From: an uncultured beta proteobacterium
GTDB lineage: Bacteria; Pseudomonadota; Gammaproteobacteria; Burkholderiales; Burkholderiaceae_C
Direction: 5' to 3'
Assembly (NCBI GenBank): GCA_903823025.1
Contig: CAIJRK010000036.1
Span: forward strand, 1-50,860
Length of the DNA: 50,860 nucleotides
The position numbers and the translations under genes are program-made. Positions within the stretch are counted from its first letter, which is position 1; every line of letters begins with the position of its first letter. Under the pieces are notes generated by a model. That model did not search any database. It saw only the letters and a program-made list of their open reading frames with translations, and was not told the DNA's origin. Shown here one piece after another: positions 20,548 through 29,880 of the stretch.

Positions 20548-21648
20548 ATGTTGACTTGGGACGAAGACGTCAAAACTACCCCCCCTTTGGCTGCGACACA
20601 CGACACACCGGCGCCGCTCGCCAACACACCACGCCGCATGAACGCGGCTGACAAACGCATCATCAACGGCAAAACAGATGTGAACCAACTGGTGCCGTTC
20701 AAGTACAAATGGGCGTGGGAAAAGTATCTTTCGAGTTGCGCTAATCACTGGATGCCGCAAGAAGTCAACATGACGCGCGACATTGCGTTGTGGAAAGATC
20801 CCAACGGTCTGACCGACGACGAGCGCCGCATCATCAAGCGAAATTTAGGATTTTTTGTCACGGCAGATTCGCTGGCAGCCAACAACATTGTGCTGGGCAC
20901 CTACCGCCACATCACGGCCCCTGAGTGCCGTCAGTTTTTGCTGCGTCAGGCTTTTGAAGAAGCCATTCATACCCATGCCTATCAGTACATCGTGGAATCC
21001 TTGGGGTTGGATGAAAGCGAAATTTTCAACGCCTACAACGAAGTCAAGTCGATTCGTGACAAAGACGAGTTCTTGATTCCGTACATCGAAGCCATCATGG
21101 ATCCGGCGTTCAAAACCGGCACACACGAAACTGATCAAACTTTGTTGAAGTCGCTGATCGTGTTTGCGTGTCTGATGGAAGGCCTGTTCTTCTATGTCGG
21201 GTTTACGCAAATTCTGGCCTTGGGCCGTCAAAACAAAATGACCGGGGCCGCCGAGCAATACCAGTACATCTTGCGCGACGAGTCGATGCACTGCAACTTT
21301 GGCATTGACCTGATTAACCAGCTCAAACTTGAAAATCCGGATTTGTGGACGCCAGAATTCAAGGCCGAAATCAAAGCGCTGTTTGAAGAAGCCGTCGAAC
21401 TGGAATACCGCTACGCCGAGGACACCATGCCGCGTGGCGTGCTGGGTATGAATGCGTCAATGTTCAAAGGTTACCTGCGCTATATCGCTAACCGGCGAGC
21501 TACGCAAATTGGTCTTGAAACGCTTTTTCCTAATGAAGAAAATCCATTTCCGTGGATGAGCGAAATGATTGACTTGAAGAAAGAGCGCAACTTCTTTGAA
21601 ACTCGCGTCATTGAGTACCAATCCGGCGGCGCCCTTTCATGGGATTGA
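20548..21648 (+). CDS. nrdB: Class Ia ribonucleoside-diphosphate reductase, beta subunit
   Basis: 366 residues from ATG 20548; the frame opens earlier at a TTG (20536), which is less likely. Di-iron ligands fit [10 protein letters not shown] and DESMHCNFG plus the [13 protein letters not shown] segment; the C-terminal tail docks into NrdA. It carries the tyrosyl (or metal) radical needed by NrdA. Same operon as nrdA by spacing. After its stop there are 168 bp before the histone-like gene, containing a hairpin. Confidence 0.96.
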   Translation: MLTWDEDVKTTPPLAATHDTPAPLANTPRRMNAADKRIINGKTDVNQLVPFKYKWAWEKYLSSCANHWMPQEVNMTRDIALWKDPNGLTDDERRIIKRNLGFFVTADSLAANNIVLGTYRHITAPECRQFLLRQAFEEAIHTHAYQYIVESLGLDESEIFNAYNEVKSIRDKDEFLIPYIEAIMDPAFKTGTHETDQTLLKSLIVFACLMEGLFFYVGFTQILALGRQNKMTGAAEQYQYILRDESMHCNFGIDLINQLKLENPDLWTPEFKAEIKALFEEAVELEYRYAEDTMPRGVLGMNASMFKGYLRYIANRRATQIGLETLFPNEENPFPWMSEMIDLKKERNFFETRVIEYQSGGALSWD

Positions 21649-21722
21649 AAATTTCTTTGATTTAAAGAATCTGATAGCTTATTTAGGCATCAAAGAGGGC
21701 AAAATCAGTTGGTGCATTCGAA

Positions 21723-21756
21723 TTCATGGTAGCGGGACTCAATTCGCTGCCATGAA
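21723..21756 (+). other. 12-bp hairpin in the nrdB/histone gap
   Basis: TTCATGGTAGCG (21723-21734) and CGCTGCCATGAA (21745-21756) pair with one G-T mismatch around a 10-nt loop. No T-run follows, so it is not a normal terminator. It lies 60 bp before the histone-like ATG; it may stabilise the nrdAB 3' end or sit in the 5' UTR of the next gene. Confidence 0.5.
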
Positions 21757-21816
21757 CCGTTTCAAGCACTCCCATTCGCATGAAGTGCGCTTCACCAATT
21801 GATCAAGGAGAAAACA

Positions 21817-22272
21817 ATGGCAACTGCAAAAAAACCGGTCGTAAAAAAGACTATTCCTGCTAAGTCAGTGGCACCCGCTAAAAAAGTGGTCGCCCCCAAA
21901 GTCGTGACAGCCCCTAAAGCCGCACCGGCTGAAAAAGTAACTGCTAAAAAAGCAACGCCTGCACCTGTTGCAGCACCTGCTAAAAAAGTAGTGGTCAAGA
22001 AGGCTGCGCCTAAAGCGGTAGTTGCTAAAGCTGTCGTTGCGAAGGCAGTGCCTGCTAAAAAAGTAGTCGCAAAAAAAGCAGCGTCTGCGCCTAAAGCAGT
22101 ATCTGCCAAAAAAGTTGCTGCGACGCCAGCGGCACCGGCCAAGAAAACGGCTCCCGCAAAAAAAGCGACAGCCAAAAAATCAGCAATCAAAGCGATCTCA
22201 ACGGCCTCGTCGGCTCAGACTGTCCTGAACCCGCAAGCCGCCTGGCCGTTCCCAACATCCGGCAAGCCCTGA
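21817..22272 (+). CDS. Histone H1-like (Lys/Ala/Pro-rich) nucleoprotein
   Basis: 151 residues from ATG 21817, with AAGGAG at 21805-21810 as ribosome site. Almost wholly made of Lys, Ala, Val and Pro in degenerate repeats of the AKKVV / APAKK type (for example VVAKAVVAKAVPAKKVVAKK), with few other residues until a distinct tail TVLNPQAAWPFPTSGKP. This is the bacterial H1/HC-like family known from Bordetella and other beta-proteobacteria, which binds DNA through its basic disordered body. The conserved hydrophobic tail is seen in related proteins as far as I recall. Repeat copy number is likely to vary between strains. Confidence 0.85.
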   Translation: MATAKKPVVKKTIPAKSVAPAKKVVAPKVVTAPKAAPAEKVTAKKATPAPVAAPAKKVVVKKAAPKAVVAKAVVAKAVPAKKVVAKKAASAPKAVSAKKVAATPAAPAKKTAPAKKATAKKSAIKAISTASSAQTVLNPQAAWPFPTSGKP

Positions 22273-22304
22273 TCATTGCGCCAACGTTGTACCGACGTTG
22301 TGAC

Positions 22305-22336
22305 AAGCCCGATGCCGAAAGACATCGGGCTTTTTT
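22305..22336. terminator. Intrinsic terminator of the histone-like gene
   Basis: AAGCCCGATG (22305-22314) pairs with CATCGGGCTT around an 8-nt loop and is followed by a T-run ending at 22336. It sits between convergent genes, 6 bp from the stop of the PfkB-family kinase. Confidence 0.93.
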
Positions 22337-22342
22337 GTATTC

Positions 22343-23245
22343 CTACAAAACAAGCGCTTTCAAATCAACAGTGTAGTTTTGCGGGCCACGCTGTGCAATT
22401 TTGAGGGCACCTAACTGGTTTCCCAGTGCCGCGCACCGGACCAAAGACCAACCCTGCTCAAGACCAAACAGCAAAGCGCCGCGATAAGCGTCACCGCAGC
22501 CGGTAGGATCAACGACTGCTGTGGCTGTCACGGCAGGCACCAGCGTTTTTTCTCCTTCGACCCAAACCTCGCTACCTTCAGCGCCCAGCGTGACAACTAG
22601 GCCACGAACACGGCGTGAAATCTCGGCGCAACTCCAGCCCGTTCTATCACTCAGCATCTTACCTTCGTAGTCGTTAACCGTGACCCAACTTGCCTGATCA
22701 ATAAATGTCTTGAGTTCTTCGCCGTCAAACCGTGGCAATTGCTGACCTGGATCGAACACGAACGGAATTTCAGCTGCCGTAAATTGAGCGGCGTGCTGCA
22801 GCATGGCGTCGCGGCCATCGGGGGCGATGATGCCCAGCTTGATGTCCGGGCGCGCACGGATGGACGTTAACTGCGCAAAGTCCATGGCGCCGGGATGAAA
22901 GCCGGTAATCTGATTGTTGTCACCGTCGGTGATGATCATGGCTTGCGCGGTGTAAGCGTCTTCAATGGTTTGCACAAATTCTGTGCCAATACCCAACCCT
23001 TTCAATCGCTCCAGATAGCCGCCACCATCACTGCCGATAGTCGCCATTGGCAGCGGCGTGCCACCTAATTGTTTGAGGCTGTAGGCAATATTGCCTGCAC
23101 AACCGCCAAAATCGCGCCGAAGCGAAGGCACCAGAAACGATACATTCAAAATATGAAGCTGGTTGGGCAGAATTTGTTCAGAAAACTGGCCCTCAAAGTT
23201 CATGATGGTGTCAAAGGCCAAAGAGCCGCAAATAATAGAAGCCAT
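22343..23245 (-). CDS. PfkB-family carbohydrate/nucleoside kinase
   Basis: 300 residues from ATG 23245 (MASIICGSLAFDTIMNFEGQF); the open frame continues further upstream but lacks family similarity there. It has the PfkB glycine-rich segment DFGGCAGNIAYSLKQLGG and the C-terminal catalytic motif DPTGCGDAYRGALL, where the Asp is the base and the usual GAGD is GCGD. Relatives in beta-proteobacteria are annotated as adenosine or sugar kinases; I cannot choose the substrate. The zinc-ribbon gene lies 28 bp upstream on the same strand, so they may be co-transcribed. Confidence 0.87.
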   Translation of the reverse strand: MASIICGSLAFDTIMNFEGQFSEQILPNQLHILNVSFLVPSLRRDFGGCAGNIAYSLKQLGGTPLPMATIGSDGGGYLERLKGLGIGTEFVQTIEDAYTAQAMIITDGDNNQITGFHPGAMDFAQLTSIRARPDIKLGIIAPDGRDAMLQHAAQFTAAEIPFVFDPGQQLPRFDGEELKTFIDQASWVTVNDYEGKMLSDRTGWSCAEISRRVRGLVVTLGAEGSEVWVEGEKTLVPAVTATAVVDPTGCGDAYRGALLFGLEQGWSLVRCAALGNQLGALKIAQRGPQNYTVDLKALVL

Positions 23246-23273
23246 AGATTGAAAAAATGTTGAGGATAAAAAG

Positions 23274-24374
23274 TTAAGGATAAAAGGCGAGCAAACGGTA
23301 ACCTGTAATCCGGTCTGCCGAGCCGTTGGTTTTGACCTCGAAGGCCAGTGAAATTGACCAGTCTTCACCCGCTGCCAGTGAATCGGGGTGAGGCCCGAGT
23401 TCGGTAGTCAGAAATACACGCCGTAAAACCGGCTGATCAAGCGCATCCGTCAGCGTCAACTCAAGGGCAGGGGTTGCCAGTGCGAGCGTCGCTTTGTTTT
23501 TAACGATGAAGTTCAAACGATAACGGTCGGCCCGAATTCGGGTAAACGATGAGCTGTCAATCACAAGGGACTCCATGCGGCGCAGCGGCGATAAGGTGCA
23601 GTTCAAAGGTCGGCAAAATGTTTGCATCCACGGTGTAAGCGCTGGATTCAAGGCCACAATCCGGTCACGCTCATGCCACACGATTTGCCCAAGCAGACTC
23701 AGTGTTAACGCGAAGCTCATCAGCAGCAAGGTTCGGCGTTGCCATGATTTTGCTAAAGAAAATCTGATTTTTTGGGGGCGTAAAAAAGAAATGTCTTGGT
23801 GGTCTGGATGAGCTGCCTGGACGGGCGCATTCTGCACGATGGCGGTCAAGGGCGCAGTCAGATCCAGATCAAGCGCTGCGTGTACTTCCGGAATTGCGGC
23901 CTTAACAATCGGCTCCGGCACATCGGGCACGACATCCAGTGGCACTGATACCTGCTCTGATTCTGATTTCGGTTCTGGTTTCGGTTTTGACGCCAGTTCC
24001 AGCACAGGTTTCGGCTTCGCCACCGGTTTCAGTTCCGGTACTGGCTCCGTCATCGGTTCAAGCCGTAGCGCATCTAACACCAGCTTCGGCTTGAAACCTC
24101 CTTGCGGGCGATAAATTTCATCTGAAAGAGGGCTAACTTCTTCCAGATTCGCCCCTTCAGAGGCGTGGATTGAAACCTCGGCTTTGAGCGTCTCTTGATC
24201 AGGCGGCAAGAAGGCGGCCCGCCATGCGGGGGGCACGTCCTTCACCAAATGAAGCGCGGCGTCAAAGACTTCATCGCATTCACCGCATCGTACCCAGCCC
24301 TCAGAAATACGCAACTGATCAGGAACGACTTTGAATAAAGTCGCACAGGTTGGGCAACGGGTAATCTGGCTCAT
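23274..24374 (-). CDS. Zinc-ribbon membrane protein (MJ0042 finger, DUF3426)
   Basis: 366 residues from ATG 24374 (an in-frame TTG lies 6 bp upstream). The N terminus is a zinc ribbon, CPTCATLFKV...CGECDEVFDA, about residues 7-35. A long Pro/Glu/Lys-rich low-complexity linker follows (PEPKSESEQ-like, about 110-190), then one transmembrane helix (LLLMSFALTLSLLGQIVW, about residue 225) and a C-terminal beta-rich DUF3426 domain outside. Function unknown; it commonly accompanies prmA and accBC in beta-proteobacteria, as here (30 bp after prmA). Confidence 0.88.
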   Translation of the reverse strand: MSQITRCPTCATLFKVVPDQLRISEGWVRCGECDEVFDAALHLVKDVPPAWRAAFLPPDQETLKAEVSIHASEGANLEEVSPLSDEIYRPQGGFKPKLVLDALRLEPMTEPVPELKPVAKPKPVLELASKPKPEPKSESEQVSVPLDVVPDVPEPIVKAAIPEVHAALDLDLTAPLTAIVQNAPVQAAHPDHQDISFLRPQKIRFSLAKSWQRRTLLLMSFALTLSLLGQIVWHERDRIVALNPALTPWMQTFCRPLNCTLSPLRRMESLVIDSSSFTRIRADRYRLNFIVKNKATLALATPALELTLTDALDQPVLRRVFLTTELGPHPDSLAAGEDWSISLAFEVKTNGSADRITGYRLLAFYP

Positions 24375-24404
24375 AAGCAAAAATTGTAGAGCCTGATGAA
24401 CGCT

Positions 24405-25298
24405 TTAACGCATGGCGGTCATCAATACCCAGCCTTCTTGCGAGTCAGTCACTTGCAGCTGGCAGTAAGGTGCGTAAGCCACTTGCAACTCTTCGGTTTG
24501 ACGTTCCAAAATACCCGCCAGCACCAGCGAACCACCCGGCGCTACGCGTGACCACAACAGTGGCGCCAGCACTTTCAAAGGTGTTGCCAAAATATTGGCC
24601 AGTACGGTTTGATAAACCCCGGTCACGATGTCTGGCAAACCAACTTTCAACGTCACGTCATTGGCTTGTGCATTGAGCACCGACGACTGCACGGCGGCCT
24701 CATCAATATCCACTGCATCAATGTCTGTCGCGCCATGCTTGGCTGCGCCAATTGCGAGAATACCTGAGCCACAACCGTAATCCAGTACCCGCCCCCAACC
24801 GCCCTCACCGGGCTGACCCTGACGGGCAATCCAGCGTAAACACATGCGGGTGGTGGGATGCGTGCCCGTGCCAAACGCCAGACCGGGATCGAGCCGAATG
24901 ATGATGCGCGCCTGGGTGGGCGGCTCATGCCAGGTTGGCACAATCCAGAACGTCGGTGTGATGTCCACTGGCGTGAATTGCGACTGGGTCAAACGCACCC
25001 AATCTTGATCCGGCACCGCCTGCAGGCCCAGAAGCTGACAGTCTGCAAAAAAATCCTGAGCTTGCAGCAGCTCCAGCGCCTCTTGCGCCAGCGCCTCGCT
25101 GGCATACAAGGCGGTGACCCGCGAGCGCTGCCAGCCTTCTTTGGGCGGCGGCATACCGGGTTCGCCAAACAAGGCTTGCTCGGCATCGGTTTGTGCATCG
25201 GCATCTTCGACACTGACGCTCAAAGCATCCAGCGCATCAAAGGCATCACTCAAGGTCTCAACCCGGTTTTCCGGGCACATTAGGCTTAATTCAAACAT
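24405..25298 (-). CDS. prmA: Ribosomal protein L11 methyltransferase PrmA
   Basis: 297 residues. SAM-binding motif I is VLDYGCGSGILAIGAAKHGA, with the acidic residue in DIDAVDIDE, and the post-I motif VLANILATPLKVLAPLL carries the Asn-Ile-Leu signature of PrmA. It trimethylates Lys and the N terminus of ribosomal protein L11. 12 bp downstream of accC in the same direction, a common beta-proteobacterial order. Confidence 0.95.
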   Translation of the reverse strand: MFELSLMCPENRVETLSDAFDALDALSVSVEDADAQTDAEQALFGEPGMPPPKEGWQRSRVTALYASEALAQEALELLQAQDFFADCQLLGLQAVPDQDWVRLTQSQFTPVDITPTFWIVPTWHEPPTQARIIIRLDPGLAFGTGTHPTTRMCLRWIARQGQPGEGGWGRVLDYGCGSGILAIGAAKHGATDIDAVDIDEAAVQSSVLNAQANDVTLKVGLPDIVTGVYQTVLANILATPLKVLAPLLWSRVAPGGSLVLAGILERQTEELQVAYAPYCQLQVTDSQEGWVLMTAMR

Positions 25299-25310
25299 CT
25301 CAACCCTGAC

Positions 25311-26660
25311 TTATCGCTTATGTTGGCCAAGCCACTCTTCCAGATAATGAATATTGGTGCCGCCCAGCATGAACTTGGCATCCACCATCAACTCGCGGTG
25401 CAGCGCAATGTTGGTATTGATCCCCTCCACCACGGTCTCACCCAAAGCGGTGCGCATCCGCGCCAAAGCTTGCTCGCGCGTGTCACCATGCACAATGATT
25501 TTTCCGATCATGGAGTCGTAATTAGGCGGCACATAGTAGTTGGTGTAAATGTGGGAATCTACCCGCACGCCCGGCCCACCCGGTGCATGCCACATCGTGA
25601 CGCGCCCCGGCGAAGGCGTGAACTTGTAGGGATCTTCCGCATTCACACGGCACTCAATCGCATGACCGCGAATTTGAATCTGCCGCTGCGTAAACGGCAA
25701 CCGCTCACCAGCGGCCACCATGATTTGGGTTTTGACGATGTCAACCCCGGTAATCATCTCCGTCACAGGATGCTCTACCTGCACGCGGGTATTCATCTCA
25801 ATAAAGTAGAACTCACCATCTTCGTACAGAAACTCGAACGTTCCAGCGCCCCTATAACCAATTTTTTTGCAAGCCGCCACGCAACGCTCGCCGACTCGCT
25901 CAATGAGCTTGCGGGGAATGCCGGGTGCGGGCGCTTCTTCAAGAATTTTTTGGTGCCGACGTTGCATGGAGCAATCGCGTTCGCCCAGATAAACCACATT
26001 TTTGAACTTGTCGGCCAGAATTTGTATTTCAATATGCCGGGGATTTTGGAGAAATTTCTCCAGGTACACCGCCGGGTTGCCAAAAGCGGCGCCTGCCTCG
26101 GCTTTGGTCATGGTGACCGCGTTAATCAGCGCCGCTTCGGTGTGCACCACGCGCATTCCCCGTCCGCCGCCGCCGCCTGCAGCCTTGATGATGACCGGAT
26201 AACCGACGGCCTTGGCAATGCGACGAATTTGTAGCGGGTCATCAGGCAGTTCACCTTCAGAACCGGGCACGCAGGGGACGCCCGCCTTGATCATTGCCTG
26301 CTTGGCCGACACTTTGTCGCCCATGATGCGAATTGACTCAGGGGTCGGGCCAATAAACTGGAAACCGCTTTTTTCGACCCGTTCAGCAAAATCAGCGTTT
26401 TCGCTTAAAAAGCCGTAGCCGGGGTGAATAGCCTCGGCGTCGGTCACTTCAGCGGCTGAAATGATGGCGGGCATGTTGAGGTAGCTCAACGCCGACTGGG
26501 CCGGGCCAATGCACACGGCCTCCTCGGCCAGCTTGACATATTTCGCATCACGGTCGGCCTCGGAATAGACCATGACCGCCTTGATGCCAAGTTCACGGCA
26601 CGCGCGTTGAATTCTGAGGGCAATTTCGCCCCGATTGGCAATCAGGATTTTTTTGAACAT
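25311..26660 (-). CDS. accC: Acetyl-CoA carboxylase, biotin carboxylase subunit
   Basis: 449 residues from ATG 26660 ([20 protein letters not shown]); the frame continues upstream without family similarity. ATP-grasp features include the Gly-rich loop [14 protein letters not shown], the catalytic region [16 protein letters not shown] and the biotin-carboxylase C-terminal domain. It carboxylates biotin on AccB with bicarbonate and ATP, first step of malonyl-CoA formation. 19 bp after accB. Confidence 0.97.
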   Translation of the reverse strand: MFKKILIANRGEIALRIQRACRELGIKAVMVYSEADRDAKYVKLAEEAVCIGPAQSALSYLNMPAIISAAEVTDAEAIHPGYGFLSENADFAERVEKSGFQFIGPTPESIRIMGDKVSAKQAMIKAGVPCVPGSEGELPDDPLQIRRIAKAVGYPVIIKAAGGGGGRGMRVVHTEAALINAVTMTKAEAGAAFGNPAVYLEKFLQNPRHIEIQILADKFKNVVYLGERDCSMQRRHQKILEEAPAPGIPRKLIERVGERCVAACKKIGYRGAGTFEFLYEDGEFYFIEMNTRVQVEHPVTEMITGVDIVKTQIMVAAGERLPFTQRQIQIRGHAIECRVNAEDPYKFTPSPGRVTMWHAPGGPGVRVDSHIYTNYYVPPNYDSMIGKIIVHGDTREQALARMRTALGETVVEGINTNIALHRELMVDAKFMLGGTNIHYLEEWLGQHKR

Positions 26661-26679
26661 AAGGTTTGAACCGGTGACA

Positions 26680-27129
26680 TCATTCAATGACGAACAGAGG
26701 CTGTCCGTACTCGACGGCTTGACCGTTATCGCAAAGAATTTGCGTGACGATGCCCGATTTGTCAGCTTCAATTTCATTGAGAATTTTCATGGCCTCAATA
26801 ATGCAAACGGTCTCGCCTTCTTTGACGGTACCGCCCACTTCAACAAAAACTTTGGCTCCCGGTGAGGCCGAACGATAAAAAGTACCCACCATCGGGGACT
26901 TGACCATATGACCTGTGACAACTGGCAACACAGGCGCCGCGACTGGCGCAGCACTCAGAGGTGCCATGGCGAGCGGGGCCACCATTGCCGCCGGATTAGC
27001 AAAATGCTGGGTATGAATGCCACCTCCCTTGACGATGCGAACCTTGCCCTCGGCCTCTGTAATTTCCAGTTCCGAGACGTTTGATTCTGATACCAGATCA
27101 ATCAGCGTCTTTAGTTTTCTTAGGTCCAT
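26680..27129 (-). CDS. accB: Acetyl-CoA carboxylase, biotin carboxyl carrier protein
   Basis: 149 residues. The biotinyl Lys sits in [15 protein letters not shown] (Glu-Ala-Met-Lys). An Ala/Pro-rich linker separates the N-terminal domain ([20 protein letters not shown]) from the biotinyl domain. A GGAGA lies 6-10 bp before the ATG. In E. coli AccB represses its own operon; whether so here is not known, but a palindrome occurs in the promoter region. Confidence 0.97.
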   Translation of the reverse strand: MDLRKLKTLIDLVSESNVSELEITEAEGKVRIVKGGGIHTQHFANPAAMVAPLAMAPLSAAPVAAPVLPVVTGHMVKSPMVGTFYRSASPGAKVFVEVGGTVKEGETVCIIEAMKILNEIEADKSGIVTQILCDNGQAVEYGQPLFVIE

Positions 27130-27168
27130 GAAATCTCCAACGAATTTTGTGTAAAGAGTAGAGAATTT

Positions 27169-27188
27169 ACCTTAAATTTTATTAAGGT
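27169..27188 (-). promoter_or_regulatory. AT-rich palindrome upstream of accB
   Basis: ACCTTAA (27169-27175) and TTAAGGT (27182-27188) make a perfect 7-bp inverted repeat with a 6-bp centre, about 40-60 bp before the accB start. This is the right place for an operator or promoter overlap. A TATACC just upstream on the minus strand could be part of a promoter. No regulator is identified. Confidence 0.35.
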
Positions 27189-27255
27189 ATAGCTATCTGC
27201 TTTTATTTTGCATATTACTGACGTTACTTTTGCATCATCTGATGCGCTTGATGCA

Positions 27256-27822
27256 TTAACTGCGAGCTGTCCAAGCCTGCAAATCAGTGGGCGTCAATTG
27301 ACCTATTTTACGGTGCGCCACCCGACCGTCTGATTTCAGTACGACAGTAAATGGCAAGCCGCCGCTCACGTTACCAAGTGAACGACTAAGACCTATGCCT
27401 GCCAAACCGGCCATAGCCACCGGAAAAGTTACCGGAGACTTCTCCAAAAACTGATTTACAGAGGACGGCTGATCAACAGCCAAACCCAGAACTTGCCAAC
27501 CTTTATCGCTATTTTCTTGATAGAAGCGGCTTAATAACGGCAGTTCTTCCACACAAGGCGGACACCAGGTCGCCCAAAAATTAATTAGCAAAGGCTTTCC
27601 GCGCAACGAAGCCATGTTGAGCGTACCGCCTGCGGGCGTTGCAAATTGCAATTGCCAAAGCTGGGCGTCAACGGCAGAGGGTAAGGCTGGCGCCTGGCCG
27701 CGACGCCAAGCGATGCCCGCACCCGCTAGCGCCGCCAGGCCCGCGACGGCCCCTACCAGCCAGCGCCGACGGTTGCGCAATAAATTGGATGAAGCGTCTT
27801 GGGAAGGTGGTGATTCAGTCAT
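27256..27822 (-). CDS. TlpA/ResA-like thioredoxin-family protein
   Basis: 188 residues. An N-terminal signal-anchor (RWLVGAVAGLAALAGAGIAW, about residues 20-39) is followed by a thioredoxin domain with active site WATWCPPC (about residues 81-88) and cis-Pro region GGLPFTVVL. Likely a membrane-tethered periplasmic reductase of protein disulfides or cytochrome c maturation. Its start overlaps the stop of the upstream unknown gene (ATGA). 126 bp separate it from accB, so accB probably has its own promoter. Confidence 0.9.
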   Translation of the reverse strand: MTESPPSQDASSNLLRNRRRWLVGAVAGLAALAGAGIAWRRGQAPALPSAVDAQLWQLQFATPAGGTLNMASLRGKPLLINFWATWCPPCVEELPLLSRFYQENSDKGWQVLGLAVDQPSSVNQFLEKSPVTFPVAMAGLAGIGLSRSLGNVSGGLPFTVVLKSDGRVAHRKIGQLTPTDLQAWTARS

Positions 27823-28412
27823 GACGGCTGATCATGCAGCAAACGCTGCACCGCTGCCAAATCACCACGCGGTGTGCGTCCTTTGGCGTCCGCACGCAAG
27901 GCGCCGCGCACGTCATCATGGTCGTACACCAACAGGTGAACGCCCACCTCTTCATTCAAGTCAGCGCAGAAGGCATGAATACTCAAGGCCTCGATCGACT
28001 CGCCATGAAACCCGGTCACGGTGCGCGGCACATAGCTCACTTGGTGGTCAATTAACGCGATCTCTGCTGATTTGCTGTCATCACAAAACAATTGAATGTA
28101 AATATCAGATAAACGGGTGGCGGTCCCGTGCCAGACAGCACCCCCCAAATAAGGCCGAAACGCGGCCATGCGGGTCATCCACACCACGGCCAATCGACGC
28201 AGGGCGAGCAATTCAGGCGGCTGCGTGTCCGCACAAAAGATAGAGAGGTACTCAACCACAGCATCCTCAATCTCGTCATTGCCGGGCAAGGCGGTGCGCG
28301 CGGGCAAGCCCATTTGCTTGACGGCGCGGCGTTTGGCCGGGCCATATTCAAGCCCTTCCTCCACGACCAAGCTGGCTGCATGAGCGGCAATTTCTGATTT
28401 CAAATGTTCCAT
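27819..28412 (-). CDS. Conserved protein of unknown function next to mpl
   Basis: 197 residues, no signal peptide or membrane helix, few repeats. The N-terminal part has basic and Glu-rich helices (EEGLEYGPAKRRAVKQMGLPART), with DDxx-type acids later (VYDHDDVRGALRADAKGRTPRGD). I do not assign a fold; similar proteins are found beside mpl in Burkholderiales, as far as I recall. It is divergent from mpl with a 43-bp gap and translationally coupled (ATGA) to the thioredoxin gene. Confidence 0.8.
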   Translation of the reverse strand: MEHLKSEIAAHAASLVVEEGLEYGPAKRRAVKQMGLPARTALPGNDEIEDAVVEYLSIFCADTQPPELLALRRLAVVWMTRMAAFRPYLGGAVWHGTATRLSDIYIQLFCDDSKSAEIALIDHQVSYVPRTVTGFHGESIEALSIHAFCADLNEEVGVHLLVYDHDDVRGALRADAKGRTPRGDLAAVQRLLHDQPS

Positions 28413-28455
28413 AGAACGCTATTTTGCCCGCATTGCGCCAGCCTAAAATCCAGTC

Positions 28456-29880
28456 ATGCATATTCATATTCTTGGTATTTGCGGCACCTTCATGGGAGGT
28501 CTGGCCGCGTTGGCGCGTGAATCCGGTCACAAAGTCACCGGCTGCGACACCGGCGTTTATCCGCCCATGAGCGACCAGTTGCGCGCGCTTGGCATTGAAC
28601 TGATTGAGGGGTTTGGGGCTGATCAGTTAGCTCTTCAACCGGATTTATTTGTCGTGGGCAACGTCGTCAGCCGCGTTCACCTGGCCGATGGCACGCCGAA
28701 GTTTGCGTTGATGGAAGCCATTCTGGACGCCGGGCTGCCTTACACCAGCGGCCCGCAATGGCTGGCAGAACATGTGCTGCAAGGCCGACACGTCATTGCT
28801 GTCGCCGGCACGCACGGCAAAACCACCACCACCGCCATGATTGCCTGGATACTGGAACATGCCGGCTTGCAACCCGGTTTTCTGGTGGGCGGTGTGCCGA
28901 TGAATTTTGAGGTGTCTGCCCGATTGGGTGGCCCGGCGGTGCCGCCTCTTGAACGCCCGTTGTTTGTGATTGAAGCTGACGAATATGACACCGCGTTTTT
29001 TGACAAGCGCAGCAAATTTGTGCATTACCGCCCCCGTACCGCCGTACTGAACAACCTGGAGTTTGACCACGCTGACATCTTTGATGATCTGGCGGCGATT
29101 GAGCGCCAATTTCATCACCTGGTGCGAACTGTGCCTGGCCAAGGCCCGCATGGATCGGGTCGCATCGTGGTCAATGGGCTGGAGGAAAGTCTGACGCGGG
29201 TGCTTCATGCGGGTTGCTGGAGCGAGGTACGCAGCTTTGGCTCGGCGGTGAGCGACTTCACGGCGGCAGGCGAACCGCATGACTTTGATGTGTTGCACCA
29301 AGGCCAAAACGTGGGCCATGTGGCATGGTCACTGAGCGGTACACACAACCAACTCAACGCCTTGGCCGCCATTGCCGCCGCCCAACACGTAGGCGTTTCA
29401 CCCGATGTTGCGGCCAACGCTTTGGGGCGCTTTGAAAACGTGAAACGACGCATGGAAGTGCGCGGCACGGTCAAACGCACGAACGGCAACATCACCGTTT
29501 ACGACGATTTTGCCCATCACCCAACGGCCATCCGGACGACGGTGGATGGACTTAAGCGCCGAATCAGGCTGGATGAACGCATCTTGGCAGTCTTTGAGCC
29601 ACGTTCCAACACGATGAAACTTGGCGCGATGAAAGCCCAGTTGCCGTGGAGTTTGGCGCAGGCTGATCTGGCGTTTTGTCACAGTGCCGGTCTCGGTTGG
29701 GATGCCCGCGAGGCTTTAGCCCCAATGGGTGACAAAGCGCAAGTTGCCGACACGCTTGACGAGCTGGTCGCGCAGGTCACGCGCCACGCCCGGCCCGGTG
29801 ACCATATCGTTTGCATGAGCAATGGCAGCTTTGGTGGCGTTCACCTCAAGCTGCTGCAAGCCCTGAACGCTAAATGTTAA
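28456..29880 (+). CDS. mpl: UDP-MurNAc:L-Ala-gamma-D-Glu-meso-DAP ligase
   Basis: 474 residues. Mur-ligase P-loop AVAGTHGKTTTTAM lies near residue 115, after an N-terminal Rossmann domain (HIHILGICGTFMGGLA). Other conserved points are EADEYDTAFFDKRSKF and YDDFAHHPTAI. Mpl joins the recycled murein tripeptide to UDP-MurNAc in the cytoplasm, the step that complements the AmpD amidase also in this window. Its TAA stop shares the bases TTAA with the stop of convergent aroG (29877-29880). Confidence 0.95.
   Translation: MHIHILGICGTFMGGLAALARESGHKVTGCDTGVYPPMSDQLRALGIELIEGFGADQLALQPDLFVVGNVVSRVHLADGTPKFALMEAILDAGLPYTSGPQWLAEHVLQGRHVIAVAGTHGKTTTTAMIAWILEHAGLQPGFLVGGVPMNFEVSARLGGPAVPPLERPLFVIEADEYDTAFFDKRSKFVHYRPRTAVLNNLEFDHADIFDDLAAIERQFHHLVRTVPGQGPHGSGRIVVNGLEESLTRVLHAGCWSEVRSFGSAVSDFTAAGEPHDFDVLHQGQNVGHVAWSLSGTHNQLNALAAIAAAQHVGVSPDVAANALGRFENVKRRMEVRGTVKRTNGNITVYDDFAHHPTAIRTTVDGLKRRIRLDERILAVFEPRSNTMKLGAMKAQLPWSLAQADLAFCHSAGLGWDAREALAPMGDKAQVADTLDELVAQVTRHARPGDHIVCMSNGSFGGVHLKLLQALNAKC

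Noticed and set aside
21596..21802. 68-codon ORF after nrdB
   Set aside because: Overlaps the nrdB end in another frame, has no ribosome site, and covers the hairpin region.
21830..22190. Repeated A-rich motifs as a CRISPR or tandem-repeat array
   Set aside because: Repeats are degenerate codons for Ala-Lys/Pro in one open frame; no spacer pattern.
25320..26234. 304-codon ORF opposite accC
   Set aside because: Antisense shadow of biotin carboxylase; no domain or plausible start.
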